A DNA stretch of 64,000 nucleotides from Paenibacillus naphthalenovorans (GTDB taxonomy: Bacteria; Bacillota; Bacilli; Paenibacillales; NBRC-103111). Positions 17,268 to 25,995 of this stretch are shown one piece after another (position 1 is the first letter of the stretch; every line of letters starts with the position of its first letter). The stretch spans positions 1 through 64,000 of the forward strand of contig NZ_FNDY01000019.1 in NCBI RefSeq assembly GCF_900099895.1, in the 5' to 3' direction. Made by a program: the position numbers and the translations under genes. The notes under the pieces are model-generated. The model searched no databases. It was not told where the DNA came from and saw nothing but the letters and a program-made list of their open reading frames with translations.

Positions 17268-19079
17268 ATGGAACCATCATCCCCGAATAACCAATCCGCA
17301 GTAACTTATGAGCTAAAGGATGGTTTGGACAACAAGGCAGCAAGTAAATTTACTACGGCTTCCGCTTTAATGGAATCGCTTCATGAGGCCGGCGTTTCCT
17401 GTATTTTCGCCAATTTGGGAAGCGATCACCCCGCTCTCATCGAAGAATGGGCACAGGCCCAATTACAAAACAAGAACTACCCCCGCATTATTATTTGTCC
17501 GCACGAATTCGTCGCTTTAAGCGCTGCCCATACCTACGCCCAAGTCAGCGGACGGCCGCAAGCGGTATTTATCCATGTGGAATGCGGCACCCAAAATCTC
17601 GGCGGATCCGTACATAATGCGGCAAAAGGCAGGGTGCCTGTGCTTATTTTTGCCGGCGCTTCTCCGTTTACTCAGGAAGGCGAGCTTGTCGGAAGCCGAA
17701 ATGAACATATTCATTGGATTCAAGACGTGTTTGATCAACGCGGTATTGTGCGGCAGTATATGAAGTACGATAATGAAATCCGCACCGGAAAAAATGTGAA
17801 GCAGCTTGTCCATCGGGCACTGCAAATAGCGGAAAGCGACCCGAAAGGGCCGGTATACCTCATGGCCCCGCGCGAAGTGCTGGAGGAAGAGATCGAACGG
17901 TCTTCCTTCCGGACGCAAGGCTGGGAACCGCTGTCCCCGAGTGCCATTCCCCCGGAGAAGATTGCCGAGATCGCGAACGATTTGCTGCATGCCCAAAAAC
18001 CGCTAATCGTCACCTCTTATTTAGGAAGAAACAAGCAGGCGGTTCCGGAGCTTGTCCGATTGAGCGAGCGTTTAGCCGTTCCGGTACTGGAATCAGCGCC
18101 TTATTATATGAACTTCCCCGGAGATCATCCTCTTCATGTAGGCTATCAGTGGAATCATCCGGAGCAAAATGAAATCCTTGCCGAAGCGGATCTGGTTCTT
18201 GTGATCGACAGCGATGTGCCCTGGATTCCGCTGCACAATCAACCGGCCAAAGACTGTACGGTTTACTTTATAGACGTTGACCCATTAAAAGAAAAGACAC
18301 CTTTATGGTATATCCCGTCCAAAAGATTTTATAAGGCCGATTCATTCGCGGCTCTTCAGCAGTTGAACGCTTATTTCAATACAATCCATCATTTGATCGA
18401 TGAAAAAGCTGTCCGGGAGCGCAACCAATATTTCACCCTGATTCATCACCGGCAAAGGGAAGAATGGAGGAGCCTGGAGCAGCTGGACGACAGCGACATC
18501 ATTACGCCGGAGTATCTTACTGCCTGTATCCGTGAAGCCATAGATGAGGATACGATTGTGCTGACCGAAACGATTACCAATTATGCAACCGTCAGCAAGC
18601 ATTTACCGCGCAATACACCCGGAACCTTGCTGGGAAGCGGTGCGAGCGCTTTAGGATGGCACGGGGGAGGGGCGATTGGCGCCAAGCTTGCTGCGCCGGA
18701 TAAAACCATCGTCAGCCTTACGGGGGACGGTTCCTATATATTCAGTAATCCGACACCCGTTCATTGGGTGGCGAGGAAATACAATACCCCTTTTCTGACC
18801 GTTATTTACAACAATCATGGATGGGGCGCGCCCAGAATGTCTACGCTCGGTGTCCATCCCAACGGCGTAGCCCGCCAGACGGACCAATTCTGGGTCAATT
18901 TCGATCCATCGTCCGAATTGGCCAAGGTGGCCGAAGCCGCCGGCGGAGCGTATCCCAGATTGGTTGAAAAACCAAGTGAATTAAAGGAGGCCATAGTCAG
19001 CGCTCTGCACATGGTCAAAGGAGGGCGGTCTGCTGTGCTTGATGTGCGTTTGCCGCAAGTATCCAAGCAGCAGCACTGA
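17268..19079 (+). CDS. Thiamine-diphosphate-dependent enzyme (acetolactate synthase/benzoylformate decarboxylase superfamily)
   Basis: A 603-residue ThDP enzyme with the three-domain layout. The Pyr domain carries an invariant-type Glu in PHEFVALSAAH, the middle domain binds no recognisable FAD motif, and the PP domain has the ThDP motif GDGSYIF at about residue 486 followed 26 residues later by NNHGWG. The order HVECGTQNLGGSVHNAAKGRVP resembles 2-oxo acid decarboxylases. In this operon it is followed by a TRAP importer and an aromatic-type aldehyde dehydrogenase, which suits decarboxylation of an imported 2-oxo acid to an aldehyde; that is inference. The ATG at 17268 has GGAAAGG 9 bases upstream; TTG at 17238 is less likely. 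Confidence 0.82.
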   Translation: MEPSSPNNQSAVTYELKDGLDNKAASKFTTASALMESLHEAGVSCIFANLGSDHPALIEEWAQAQLQNKNYPRIIICPHEFVALSAAHTYAQVSGRPQAVFIHVECGTQNLGGSVHNAAKGRVPVLIFAGASPFTQEGELVGSRNEHIHWIQDVFDQRGIVRQYMKYDNEIRTGKNVKQLVHRALQIAESDPKGPVYLMAPREVLEEEIERSSFRTQGWEPLSPSAIPPEKIAEIANDLLHAQKPLIVTSYLGRNKQAVPELVRLSERLAVPVLESAPYYMNFPGDHPLHVGYQWNHPEQNEILAEADLVLVIDSDVPWIPLHNQPAKDCTVYFIDVDPLKEKTPLWYIPSKRFYKADSFAALQQLNAYFNTIHHLIDEKAVRERNQYFTLIHHRQREEWRSLEQLDDSDIITPEYLTACIREAIDEDTIVLTETITNYATVSKHLPRNTPGTLLGSGASALGWHGGGAIGAKLAAPDKTIVSLTGDGSYIFSNPTPVHWVARKYNTPFLTVIYNNHGWGAPRMSTLGVHPNGVARQTDQFWVNFDPSSELAKVAEAAGGAYPRLVEKPSELKEAIVSALHMVKGGRSAVLDVRLPQVSKQQH

Positions 19080-19177
19080 ATGTTGAACACGAGGGTTCGG
19101 ATTCTCAAAGAGGATGGTTGGACAAAAGGCGCGGCGGGACATCTTACGAATATGATTACTCCTATGGAGGGAATCAG

Positions 19178-19741
19178 ATGAAGAACATATCCAAATGGTT
19201 AGGTAACGCTTTGAACATTTTGATGGCGTTTTCCCTATTATTTATGTGCATTCTGGTACTGGGCAATGTGATTTTGCGGTATGTGTTTGATTCGGGGATC
19301 ACCTGGTCTGAGGAAATGTCCCGTTTCTTATTTGTGTGGATGATCTTCTTGGGATCGATCGGGGCCTTGAAGGATAATGAACATCTCGGGGTAGAGATGC
19401 TGGTCAAAAGACTGCCGCCTTCCATGAAAAAGATCGCCTATATCATCAGCCATGTGTTGATTCTCTTTGCCTTGTTGTTGATTTTACAAGGAAGCTGGAA
19501 GCTGATTTTGCTCAATATGGACAGCAATGCGCCTGCTACAGGAATACGGATGTCCTATGTATACGCGATTGGCATCATCATGAGCTTAGGTATGGCCCTT
19601 GTGGTTATGATCAAAATGTACAAAGTGCTGCTCCGCAAATCTGCCATAGATAAAGCTGTTCGCATGAAAGAATCGGAAGAAGAGATGCTCGGGCCTGTAT
19701 ACGAAAAGAGGCAGACGCTTTCGGGAGGGAACCAACCATGA
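19178..19741 (+). CDS. TRAP transporter small permease (DctQ type)
   Basis: A 187-residue protein with four membrane segments and the DctQ pattern LGNVILRYVFDSGITWSEEMSRFLFVWMIFLGSIGALKDNEHLGVEML. It forms the membrane complex with the large subunit. GGAGGG at 19166-19171 gives good spacing to the ATG at 19178, so the earlier in-frame start at 19118 is rejected. Its TGA overlaps the start of the large permease by 4 bases. Confidence 0.9.
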   Translation: MKNISKWLGNALNILMAFSLLFMCILVLGNVILRYVFDSGITWSEEMSRFLFVWMIFLGSIGALKDNEHLGVEMLVKRLPPSMKKIAYIISHVLILFALLLILQGSWKLILLNMDSNAPATGIRMSYVYAIGIIMSLGMALVVMIKMYKVLLRKSAIDKAVRMKESEEEMLGPVYEKRQTLSGGNQP

Positions 19742-21015
19742 CAATGACGATTTTCCTCGGTTCACTCTTGGGCTCTATGGCTCTTGGAACGCCTATTGCT
19801 TTCGCGCTGTTAATTAGCGGTGTGGCTTTAATGATCCAATTGAATATGTTCGACAGTCTGATCATTGCCCAGAATTTGATTAACGGAGCGGACAGCTTCC
19901 CGCTAATGGCTGTCCCGTTCTTTATTCTCGCAGGCGAATTGATGAATGCAGGGGGGATTTCCACTCGTATTATCAACTTTGCATTGTCGTTCGTCGGACA
20001 TATACGCGGAGGATTGGGTTATGTCGCCATCATTGGAAGCGTCTTGTTTGCCGGTTTATCCGGGTCGGCTTTGGCCGATACGGCGGCGCTTGGCGCAATC
20101 CTGATCCCGATGATGGTAAAGGCCGGGTATGATCGCAATCGATCGACCGCTTTGATTGCATCGGGCGGTATTATTGCGCCAATTATCCCTCCGAGCATTC
20201 CGATGATTATTTTCGGCGTGACCAGCGGTGTATCGATTACCAAGCTGTTTATGGCCGGTATTGTCCCCGGGCTTCTGATTGCATTAGGGCTAACCATTGC
20301 TTGGACCCTGGTCGTTCGTAAAGATAAGGTAGCCGTTTTCCCCCGCAAGTCTGTAAAAGAAATGTGGCATGCAACCAAACAAGCCGTTTGGGCGCTCCTC
20401 CTGCCGGTGATTATTATCGGGGGATTGCGCGGGGGGATATTCACACCAACGGAAGCAGCGGTGGTTGCGGCTTTCTATGCCTTTCTCGTCGGCTTCATCA
20501 TCTACCGTGAATTGAAAATCCAGCACTTGTTCCGTGTCTTTGTGGCTTCAGCAAAAGTGACGAGCGTGGTCATGTTTTTGGCGGCTGCCGCGATGGTTTC
20601 CGCTTGGCTGATTACGATAGCAGATATTCCCATTCTTTTGGTGGATATGCTGGGACCGTTGATTGAGAACAAATTGCTGCTGCTCATTGCGATTAATATC
20701 TTGGTATTACTTGTTGGGACGGCTATGGATCTTACACCCACTATTCTGATTTTGACCCCGATCCTCATGCCGATTATCGAACAGGCCGGGATTGATCCGG
20801 TTTATTTCGGAGTCCTTTTCGTTCTAAATAACTGTATCGGTTTGCTAACCCCGCCTGTGGGGGCCGTATTGAACGTCGCTTGCGGTGTCGGCAAGGTGGA
20901 TATGGAAGGCATATTGAAGGGAATTTGGCCTTTTTTGCTGGTTGAAGTGCTGATTTTGTTTCTGCTGATCCTCTTTCCGTCTATCGTAACCGTTCCGCTA
21001 GGATGGTTCACTTGA
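19738..21015 (+). CDS. TRAP transporter large permease (DctM type)
   Basis: A 425-residue, highly hydrophobic protein with the DctM features PFFILAGELMNAGGIS, HIRGGLGYVAIIGSVLFAGLSGSALADTAALGAILIP and NNCIGLLTPPVGAVLNVACGVG. It carries the substrate with ion gradients, fed by the binding protein. It is translationally coupled to the small subunit and followed closely by the binding-protein gene. Confidence 0.93.
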   Translation: MTMTIFLGSLLGSMALGTPIAFALLISGVALMIQLNMFDSLIIAQNLINGADSFPLMAVPFFILAGELMNAGGISTRIINFALSFVGHIRGGLGYVAIIGSVLFAGLSGSALADTAALGAILIPMMVKAGYDRNRSTALIASGGIIAPIIPPSIPMIIFGVTSGVSITKLFMAGIVPGLLIALGLTIAWTLVVRKDKVAVFPRKSVKEMWHATKQAVWALLLPVIIIGGLRGGIFTPTEAAVVAAFYAFLVGFIIYRELKIQHLFRVFVASAKVTSVVMFLAAAAMVSAWLITIADIPILLVDMLGPLIENKLLLLIAINILVLLVGTAMDLTPTILILTPILMPIIEQAGIDPVYFGVLFVLNNCIGLLTPPVGAVLNVACGVGKVDMEGILKGIWPFLLVEVLILFLLILFPSIVTVPLGWFT

Positions 21016-21062
21016 GAGAAGGAAGGCTTCAATATCAAATCCACATGAAACGAGGGAAGGCT

Positions 21063-22169
21063 ATGAAAAAATGGTTAAAACCGCTCGTAATTGGATTAAC
21101 TGTACTTAGCTTACTTGTAGTCACAGGCTGTGGAAATGCCGGAAGCGGGGGAACTCAAGGCGGTAACGGAGATAGCGGTGCAAATGTCGCCAATGGAGCA
21201 TCAACGCCGGCAGCAGCTAAAGCCCAAGATTCCGCCAATGTGAAAACGCGCGTGATGAAAGCCGGAATTGTCAGTCCTAAAGGCCACCCGCAGGGGCTCG
21301 GTTTGGAGAAATTCGCGGAACTCGTCGAGCAAAAAAGCGGTGGGAAAATGAAGGTTCAACGATTTTATGATGCATCGCTTGGTGATGATAAGAAAATGAT
21401 GGAAGCCGTGCAGGGCGGCCTGCAGGAGGTAGCGGGAATCACGACCCCGCCCATATTCGGCACGATCAAAGCATTCGGTATTTTCGATTTTCCTTTCGTA
21501 ATTAATAATGAAAAACAAGCGGATGCCGTCATGGATGGGCCTATCGGCCAAAAATTGATGGATTTACTGCCGCAGCACAAAATCATTGGATTAAGTTATT
21601 GGGAAAACGGATTCCGCAGTATCACCAACAGCAAGCACCCGATTACGAGGGTAGAAGATTTTAAGGGAATTAAGATTCGGACGCTGCCTAACCCCATCCA
21701 TTTGGAGATGTTTAAAACGCTGGGAGCCAATCCGACGCCGATGGTCTTTTCCGAAGTATTCTCCGCTTTGGAGAGCAAAGCCATTGACGGACAAGAAAAC
21801 TCCTTTGCGGTGGTCGAATCCCATAAGCTGTATGAGGTTCAAAAATATTTAACTATCACGAATCATCTGTATGCTCCGACCATCCTCATATTCAGCAAGA
21901 AATATTGGGATCAATTGTCGGATGAAGAAAGAAAGATTGTTCAGGAAGCCGCTGCAGAATCCGGTAAATTTCAGCGGGAAACCAACAGAGCGATGGCCCA
22001 GGAAACATTGGAGAAGTTGAAGGCCGCCGGTATGCAAGTGAATGAAATGTCACCTGAAGAAAAAGCCAAAATGCAACAGCTCACCCGACCGCTAATTGAT
22101 AAGTTCTCCAAAGAAATTGGCGAAGATTTGGTGAAGGAGCTCTTCAAGGAATTGGATAGTGTCAAATAA
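21063..22169 (+). CDS. TRAP transporter substrate-binding protein (DctP family), lipoprotein
   Basis: A 368-residue binding protein with a lipoprotein signal (LLVVTGC-GN lipobox at about residue 22) and a Gly/Ser-rich linker. The TRAP core includes GLEKFAELVEQKSGGKMKVQRFYDASLG, SYWENGFRSITNSKHPI and FKGIKIRTLPNPIHLEMFKTLGANPTPM; the Arg in KIRTL is the conserved carboxylate-binding residue. The ligand is therefore probably an organic acid. GAGGGAAGG precedes the ATG at 21063; the longer frame from 21003 overlaps the permease end without a ribosome site. Confidence 0.92.
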   Translation: MKKWLKPLVIGLTVLSLLVVTGCGNAGSGGTQGGNGDSGANVANGASTPAAAKAQDSANVKTRVMKAGIVSPKGHPQGLGLEKFAELVEQKSGGKMKVQRFYDASLGDDKKMMEAVQGGLQEVAGITTPPIFGTIKAFGIFDFPFVINNEKQADAVMDGPIGQKLMDLLPQHKIIGLSYWENGFRSITNSKHPITRVEDFKGIKIRTLPNPIHLEMFKTLGANPTPMVFSEVFSALESKAIDGQENSFAVVESHKLYEVQKYLTITNHLYAPTILIFSKKYWDQLSDEERKIVQEAAAESGKFQRETNRAMAQETLEKLKAAGMQVNEMSPEEKAKMQQLTRPLIDKFSKEIGEDLVKELFKELDSVK

Positions 22170-22225
22170 TCAGCTTGACCGCGAACCCGACAATGAAGCG
22201 GCATAGCTGTCAAAGAGGTGATGGG

Positions 22226-23170
22226 ATGAGAATCGCAGTCGCAGGCGCAGGAGCGATGGGGTGCCGATTTGGCTCGATGCTGCATCGCAGCGGGCAATCC
22301 GTGATATTGATCGATCGTTGGAGAAATCATATAGAAGCAATTCAAACCAACGGATTGCGTGTCATTCATGAAGGCGGCACATCCACGTATAGATTAGAAG
22401 CCGTGACGGATTTTACTACGGTAGGCGTTGCAGATCTTGTCATGGTCTTCACCAAAGCCATGCATACCCAAGCTGTTGTCGAGCAAGCGCTGCCCATCAT
22501 GGGTCCACACACGCAAGTGCTGACATTGCAGAACGGATTGGGTAATTTGGAAGCGGTTACTTCATATGTCCCTCGCGAGCGGGTGATTGTCGGCGTGACC
22601 AATTTCGGTACGGAGCTGGTTGCTCCGGGAGTGATTCGCGCACTCGGCTCCGGGGAAACCGTCATGATGAGCGCTCACGGACAAATCACCGAAGCGCTGC
22701 AGCAGATTTGCGGCATGATGAACGAGGCCGGCCTGCATGTGTCCATTGAACCGGACGTGATGTCCATCGTTTGGAAGAAGGTCGCATTTAATGCGGTGTA
22801 TAATCCGCTTGCGGCGCTGACTCGATTGAAGGCATCGGATATCGGAGGCTATGAACGGTTTGACGAGCTCGTGAACGGCATCCTGGACGAAATCGTGACC
22901 GTAGCGAAAGCGGAACAAGTGGATATCGAAAAAGAAGATATCATCGCAGCGATCCAAGGCGTTCTCGATCCGGCCATGTCGGGCGAGCATCTGACTTCCA
23001 TGCTGCAGGATGTGCTGGCTCAACGGGCAACGGAGATCGCCTTCCTCAACGGAGCCATCGTGGATAAAGCGGGGAAATACGGTATTGCCGTTCCGTATAA
23101 TACGCTGCTGACCCATCTGATCCGTATGCTGGAAAGCACGTATGAGAAACGGATCGAAGTCCTTCACTAG
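22226..23170 (+). CDS. Ketopantoate reductase-like 2-oxo acid reductase (PanE/ApbA family)
   Basis: A 314-residue NADP-dependent reductase. The N-terminal Rossmann motif is AGAGAMGCRFG, followed by TKAMHTQAV and LTLQNGLGNLEAV, and the C-terminal domain has the conserved SIVWKKVAFNAVYNPLAALT with the catalytic Lys and Asn. True PanE reduces 2-dehydropantoate; paralogues in catabolic operons act on other 2-oxo acids, and this gene sits between a TRAP importer and an aldehyde dehydrogenase, so a catabolic role is likelier than pantothenate synthesis. AGAGGTG at 22214-22220 supports the ATG at 22226. Confidence 0.85.
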   Translation: MRIAVAGAGAMGCRFGSMLHRSGQSVILIDRWRNHIEAIQTNGLRVIHEGGTSTYRLEAVTDFTTVGVADLVMVFTKAMHTQAVVEQALPIMGPHTQVLTLQNGLGNLEAVTSYVPRERVIVGVTNFGTELVAPGVIRALGSGETVMMSAHGQITEALQQICGMMNEAGLHVSIEPDVMSIVWKKVAFNAVYNPLAALTRLKASDIGGYERFDELVNGILDEIVTVAKAEQVDIEKEDIIAAIQGVLDPAMSGEHLTSMLQDVLAQRATEIAFLNGAIVDKAGKYGIAVPYNTLLTHLIRMLESTYEKRIEVLH

Positions 23171-23223
23171 AAGGGACTGTCAGCTTTCAGCCTTTAATAA
23201 TAAATGATGAGAGGAGCTTACAA

Positions 23224-24711
23224 ATGGCAATCACAAAAGAAGAACTTCCAATGATGCGTTACGAAAATTTAAACAAAAGCTTTATTAACGGCGAATGGGT
23301 GGAGGGGAGAAGCGACCAAACTTACGATATTGTAAATCCTTACGATCATTCGGTTGTGACTACGGTTCGGTTGGCGACGTCCCAGCAGCTGCATGAGGCC
23401 ATTGACATGGCGAAGCAGGCGCAAAAGAAATGGGCCAAATCTTCCGCCGATGAAAGGAAGACGGTCATTTACAAGGCGGCAGAGTATTTGAAAGCTAACC
23501 GGGCCGCCATTGTGGATATCATCGTTCGTGAGACGGGAGGCACTTTGTTAAAAGCCAATGTGGAAGTGCATCTCGCCCTGGAGGTGCTGGAGGAAGCAAT
23601 ACATTATGCGGACGCAATCGATCAGGTGAGGGAGATTCCTTCTGCCATCGAGGGGAAGGTCAATCATATCCGCCGGCTTCCTTTGGGAGTGGTTGCGTCG
23701 ATTTCACCGTTTAATTTCCCAATGAATTTGTCGATGAGAACCATTGCGCCGGCCATTGCGTTGGGGAACAGCGTGGTGCATAAGCCTGATATTCAAGTTG
23801 GCTTAACCGGCGGTTCCATTATCGCCAAGGCATTCGAGCACGCCGGTCTGCCTCATGGTGTATTCAATATGATTCTCACGGATATCACGGAAATCGGCGA
23901 TGACCTGTTAACCCATCCGCATGTCGGATTGATCAGTTTCACCGGTTCTACTGCCGTCGGAAGACACATCGGCGAGATTGCCGGTAGAAACTTGAAGCGA
24001 GTTATTCTGGAACTGGGCGGTAACAGTCCGTTTGTGGTGCTGTCGGATGCGGACGTCGACCGGGCGGTGGATGCTGCGGTGTTTGGGAAGTTCATCCATC
24101 AAGGACAAATTTGTATGATTATTAACCGTATCATTGTCCATAAAGATAAGCACGACGAGTTTGTCCAAAAGTTTGTGGAAAGAGCGAAGGCCCTTCCGTG
24201 CGGCGATCCGAGGGACCCGAACACCATGATCGGCCCTCTTATTAACGAGCGTCAGCTTGAGAAAGCGGTCAGTGCGATTGAGGCGGCCAAACGAGATGGA
24301 GCGAAAATGGCGTTGGAAGGCAAACGGGAAGGCAATGTGCTTACACCTTACGTATTTATTGATGTAGATAACTCAAGCAAGCTGGCGCAAACCGAGCTGT
24401 TTGCCCCCATCGCCACCATTATCAAAGCGAATACGGACGAAGAAGCCATAATTATGGCGAATGAAACCGAATACGGGTTAAGCTCTTCGATCTTTACGAC
24501 AGATTTGGCCAAAGGCGAAGAGTTGGCGCTGCAAATCGAGAGCGGGATGACGCATATTAACGACCAGACGGTGAATGACAGCCCCAACATTCCGTTTGGC
24601 GGAAATAAGGCGAGCGGAAGCGGAAGGTTTGGGAATCCGTGGATTATCGATGAATTTACAATAACCAAATGGGTTTCGGTTCAGGAAAAGTATCGCCGTT
24701 TCCCATTCTAA
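23224..24711 (+). CDS. Aldehyde dehydrogenase, aromatic-aldehyde (vanillin/benzaldehyde) type
   Basis: A 495-residue NAD(P)-dependent aldehyde dehydrogenase. It shows the catalytic Glu in ILELGGNSP (about residue 261) and the nucleophile Cys in GQICMIINRIIV (about residue 296), with SFTGSTAVGR for the cofactor. The start RYENLNKSFINGEWVEG and the end GGNKASGSGRFGNPWIIDEFT resemble YfmT and benzaldehyde dehydrogenases rather than betaine or succinate-semialdehyde types. It closes the operon begun by the ThDP enzyme and would oxidise the aldehyde made there. GAGAGGAG precedes the ATG. Confidence 0.87.
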   Translation: MAITKEELPMMRYENLNKSFINGEWVEGRSDQTYDIVNPYDHSVVTTVRLATSQQLHEAIDMAKQAQKKWAKSSADERKTVIYKAAEYLKANRAAIVDIIVRETGGTLLKANVEVHLALEVLEEAIHYADAIDQVREIPSAIEGKVNHIRRLPLGVVASISPFNFPMNLSMRTIAPAIALGNSVVHKPDIQVGLTGGSIIAKAFEHAGLPHGVFNMILTDITEIGDDLLTHPHVGLISFTGSTAVGRHIGEIAGRNLKRVILELGGNSPFVVLSDADVDRAVDAAVFGKFIHQGQICMIINRIIVHKDKHDEFVQKFVERAKALPCGDPRDPNTMIGPLINERQLEKAVSAIEAAKRDGAKMALEGKREGNVLTPYVFIDVDNSSKLAQTELFAPIATIIKANTDEEAIIMANETEYGLSSSIFTTDLAKGEELALQIESGMTHINDQTVNDSPNIPFGGNKASGSGRFGNPWIIDEFTITKWVSVQEKYRRFPF

Positions 24712-24716
24712 AAAGC

Positions 24717-24758
24717 AGCGACCGCTCCCCGGTATCGTTAGAAGGAGCGGTCGCTTTG
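24717..24758. terminator. Terminator between aldehyde dehydrogenase and the convergent IclR gene
   Basis: AGCGACCGCTCC pairs perfectly with GGAGCGGTCGCT around a 15-base loop. The plus side ends in TTTGTG and the minus side has an A/T-rich flank, so it may serve both directions. Confidence 0.8.
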
Positions 24759-24796
24759 TGTTATCTGCGGCCTTGGATCTCACCGAACGCCGGGAT

Positions 24797-25564
24797 TCAA
24801 CCGTAATAGCCCAATTTGGCGGAAATCCCAAGCCCCGCTTGCTTCAACGTTGTCACCGCATGCTCAATATTGCAGTTCCGGATGCGTTCTGTCGGCCCGG
24901 CGATACTGACGGCGGCCACCACCTCGCCGGTATAATCGCGTACAGGCACCCCAATACTTGAAACGCCTTCGTATATTTCATCAATACATAGGGCATATCC
25001 CTGGCTTCGGATATCCTTTAAATGCTTCTTGAAGCGTTCCGGGTCGGTGATGGAATTGGGACCGTAAGGCTGCAAGCGTTCCGCTATTCCTGAAATGATC
25101 TCCTCTTTTTGAAAGGCCAGAATCGCTTTTCCCGATCCGGTGCAGGATACGGGGTTCCGGTTGCCTATGGGCGACAGGGGATGGGGATGTTTAACATCCA
25201 CTTTCTGAAGGTACGCCACATTAGTCCCTTCCAAAATGCCGATAAAAGCGGATTCCCCCAGTTCCTCCGCCAGTCTCTCCAAAAAAGGAAGCGATTCCCG
25301 GTGAATTTCCATCTGTGTCGTAATGATCCCGCTGTAACGCAAAAAGGCAAGGCCGAGGCGGTACCGGGACTTTGGGCTTTTCTCCAACAGACCCTCGGCC
25401 GTGAGGAAAGTCATGAGATGGTAGGCCGTACTTTTGTTTAATCCCAAGAGCCTGGAGATCTCCGTCACTCCCAATTCAGGCCGTTCCAAAGAGAACAGAC
25501 GCAAGATACGCGCTGCATTTTTTACGGAATTAAGGGTATAATCCTTATTTTTAAGCGCTTTCAT
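24797..25564 (-). CDS. IclR-family transcriptional regulator
   Basis: A 255-residue IclR protein: HTH at about residues 8-72 (VKNAARILRLFSLERPELGVTEISRLLGLNKSTAYHLM) and an effector domain ending CIDEIYEGVSSIGVPVRD and VSIAGPTERI. It is convergent to the ThDP/TRAP/aldehyde dehydrogenase operon and may be a second regulator of it. The ATG at 25564 has GGAGAGG only 3 bases upstream; a GTG at 25594 without a site would add 10 residues, so the start is uncertain. Confidence 0.86.
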   Translation of the reverse strand: MKALKNKDYTLNSVKNAARILRLFSLERPELGVTEISRLLGLNKSTAYHLMTFLTAEGLLEKSPKSRYRLGLAFLRYSGIITTQMEIHRESLPFLERLAEELGESAFIGILEGTNVAYLQKVDVKHPHPLSPIGNRNPVSCTGSGKAILAFQKEEIISGIAERLQPYGPNSITDPERFKKHLKDIRSQGYALCIDEIYEGVSSIGVPVRDYTGEVVAAVSIAGPTERIRNCNIEHAVTTLKQAGLGISAKLGYYG

Positions 25565-25599
25565 AAGCCTCTCCGGCGAATTCGCATTTTTCACTTATT

Positions 25600-25617
25600 A
25601 TATCACTAAAATGATAT
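25600..25617. promoter_or_regulatory. Dyad upstream of the IclR gene, possible autoregulatory operator
   Basis: ATATCA-CTAAAA-TGATAT is a perfect 6-bp inverted repeat in the A/T-rich region just upstream of the IclR start. Position fits an operator; nothing else supports it. Confidence 0.3.
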
Positions 25618-25742
25618 GAATATGGTAAAGTTGTTATTATATTTATTGAAAGGTGGGATAATTCATTGTGAACAGCAAGACATTTGCTTCCTTTTGTAGC
25701 CTTAGCGAGTGCAGCAACTAAGCTATGAAATTATAAACCTGG

Positions 25743-25865
25743 ATGAGTCAACTCCAAATCAAACCAAAGTATATTGTAAAAAAAGAAAATGGGACATATA
25801 AAGTAGCAGAACAAACCATGAGTTTCACTGCTGATGGAAAAGTAATTTATGGGGGGCCCATATAG
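25743..25865 (+). other. Small open frame of unknown origin, possibly a gene remnant
   Basis: A 40-codon frame (MSQLQIKPKYIV to FTADGKVIYGGPI) without a ribosome site, in the 430-base stretch between the IclR gene and htpG. Its composition (GTYKVAEQTMSFTADGKVIYGG) looks like the end of a secreted protein rather than noise, but no family can be named. The rest of the stretch is A/T-rich with no other gene. Confidence 0.25.
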
Positions 25866-25898
25866 TCAATTGACCGGACTCAAAAATTCTACTGTATA

Positions 25899-25927
25899 TT
25901 GACATCAAAAAATCGTCTATGTAATAT
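25899..25927 (+). promoter_or_regulatory. Sigma-A promoter of htpG
   Basis: TTGACA, a 17-base spacer and TAATAT: close to the ideal vegetative promoter, ending 11 bases before the CIRCE element. Confidence 0.8.
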
Positions 25928-25938
25928 AAAAAGGAGAG

Positions 25939-25965
25939 TTAGCACTCAGGCGCTTAGAGTGCTAA
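25939..25965. promoter_or_regulatory. CIRCE operator (HrcA binding site)
   Basis: TTAGCACTC-N9-GAGTGCTAA, the exact inverted repeat bound by the heat-shock repressor HrcA. It begins about where transcription should start and lies 30 bases before the htpG start codon. Confidence 0.95.
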
Positions 25966-25995
25966 TCGCGGAACGGATTGAAAGGAGAGCGAATC

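Noticed and set aside
22226..23170. Assignment as biosynthetic panE
   Set aside because: The catabolic operon context and absence of panB/panC nearby make a pathway-specific reductase more likely.
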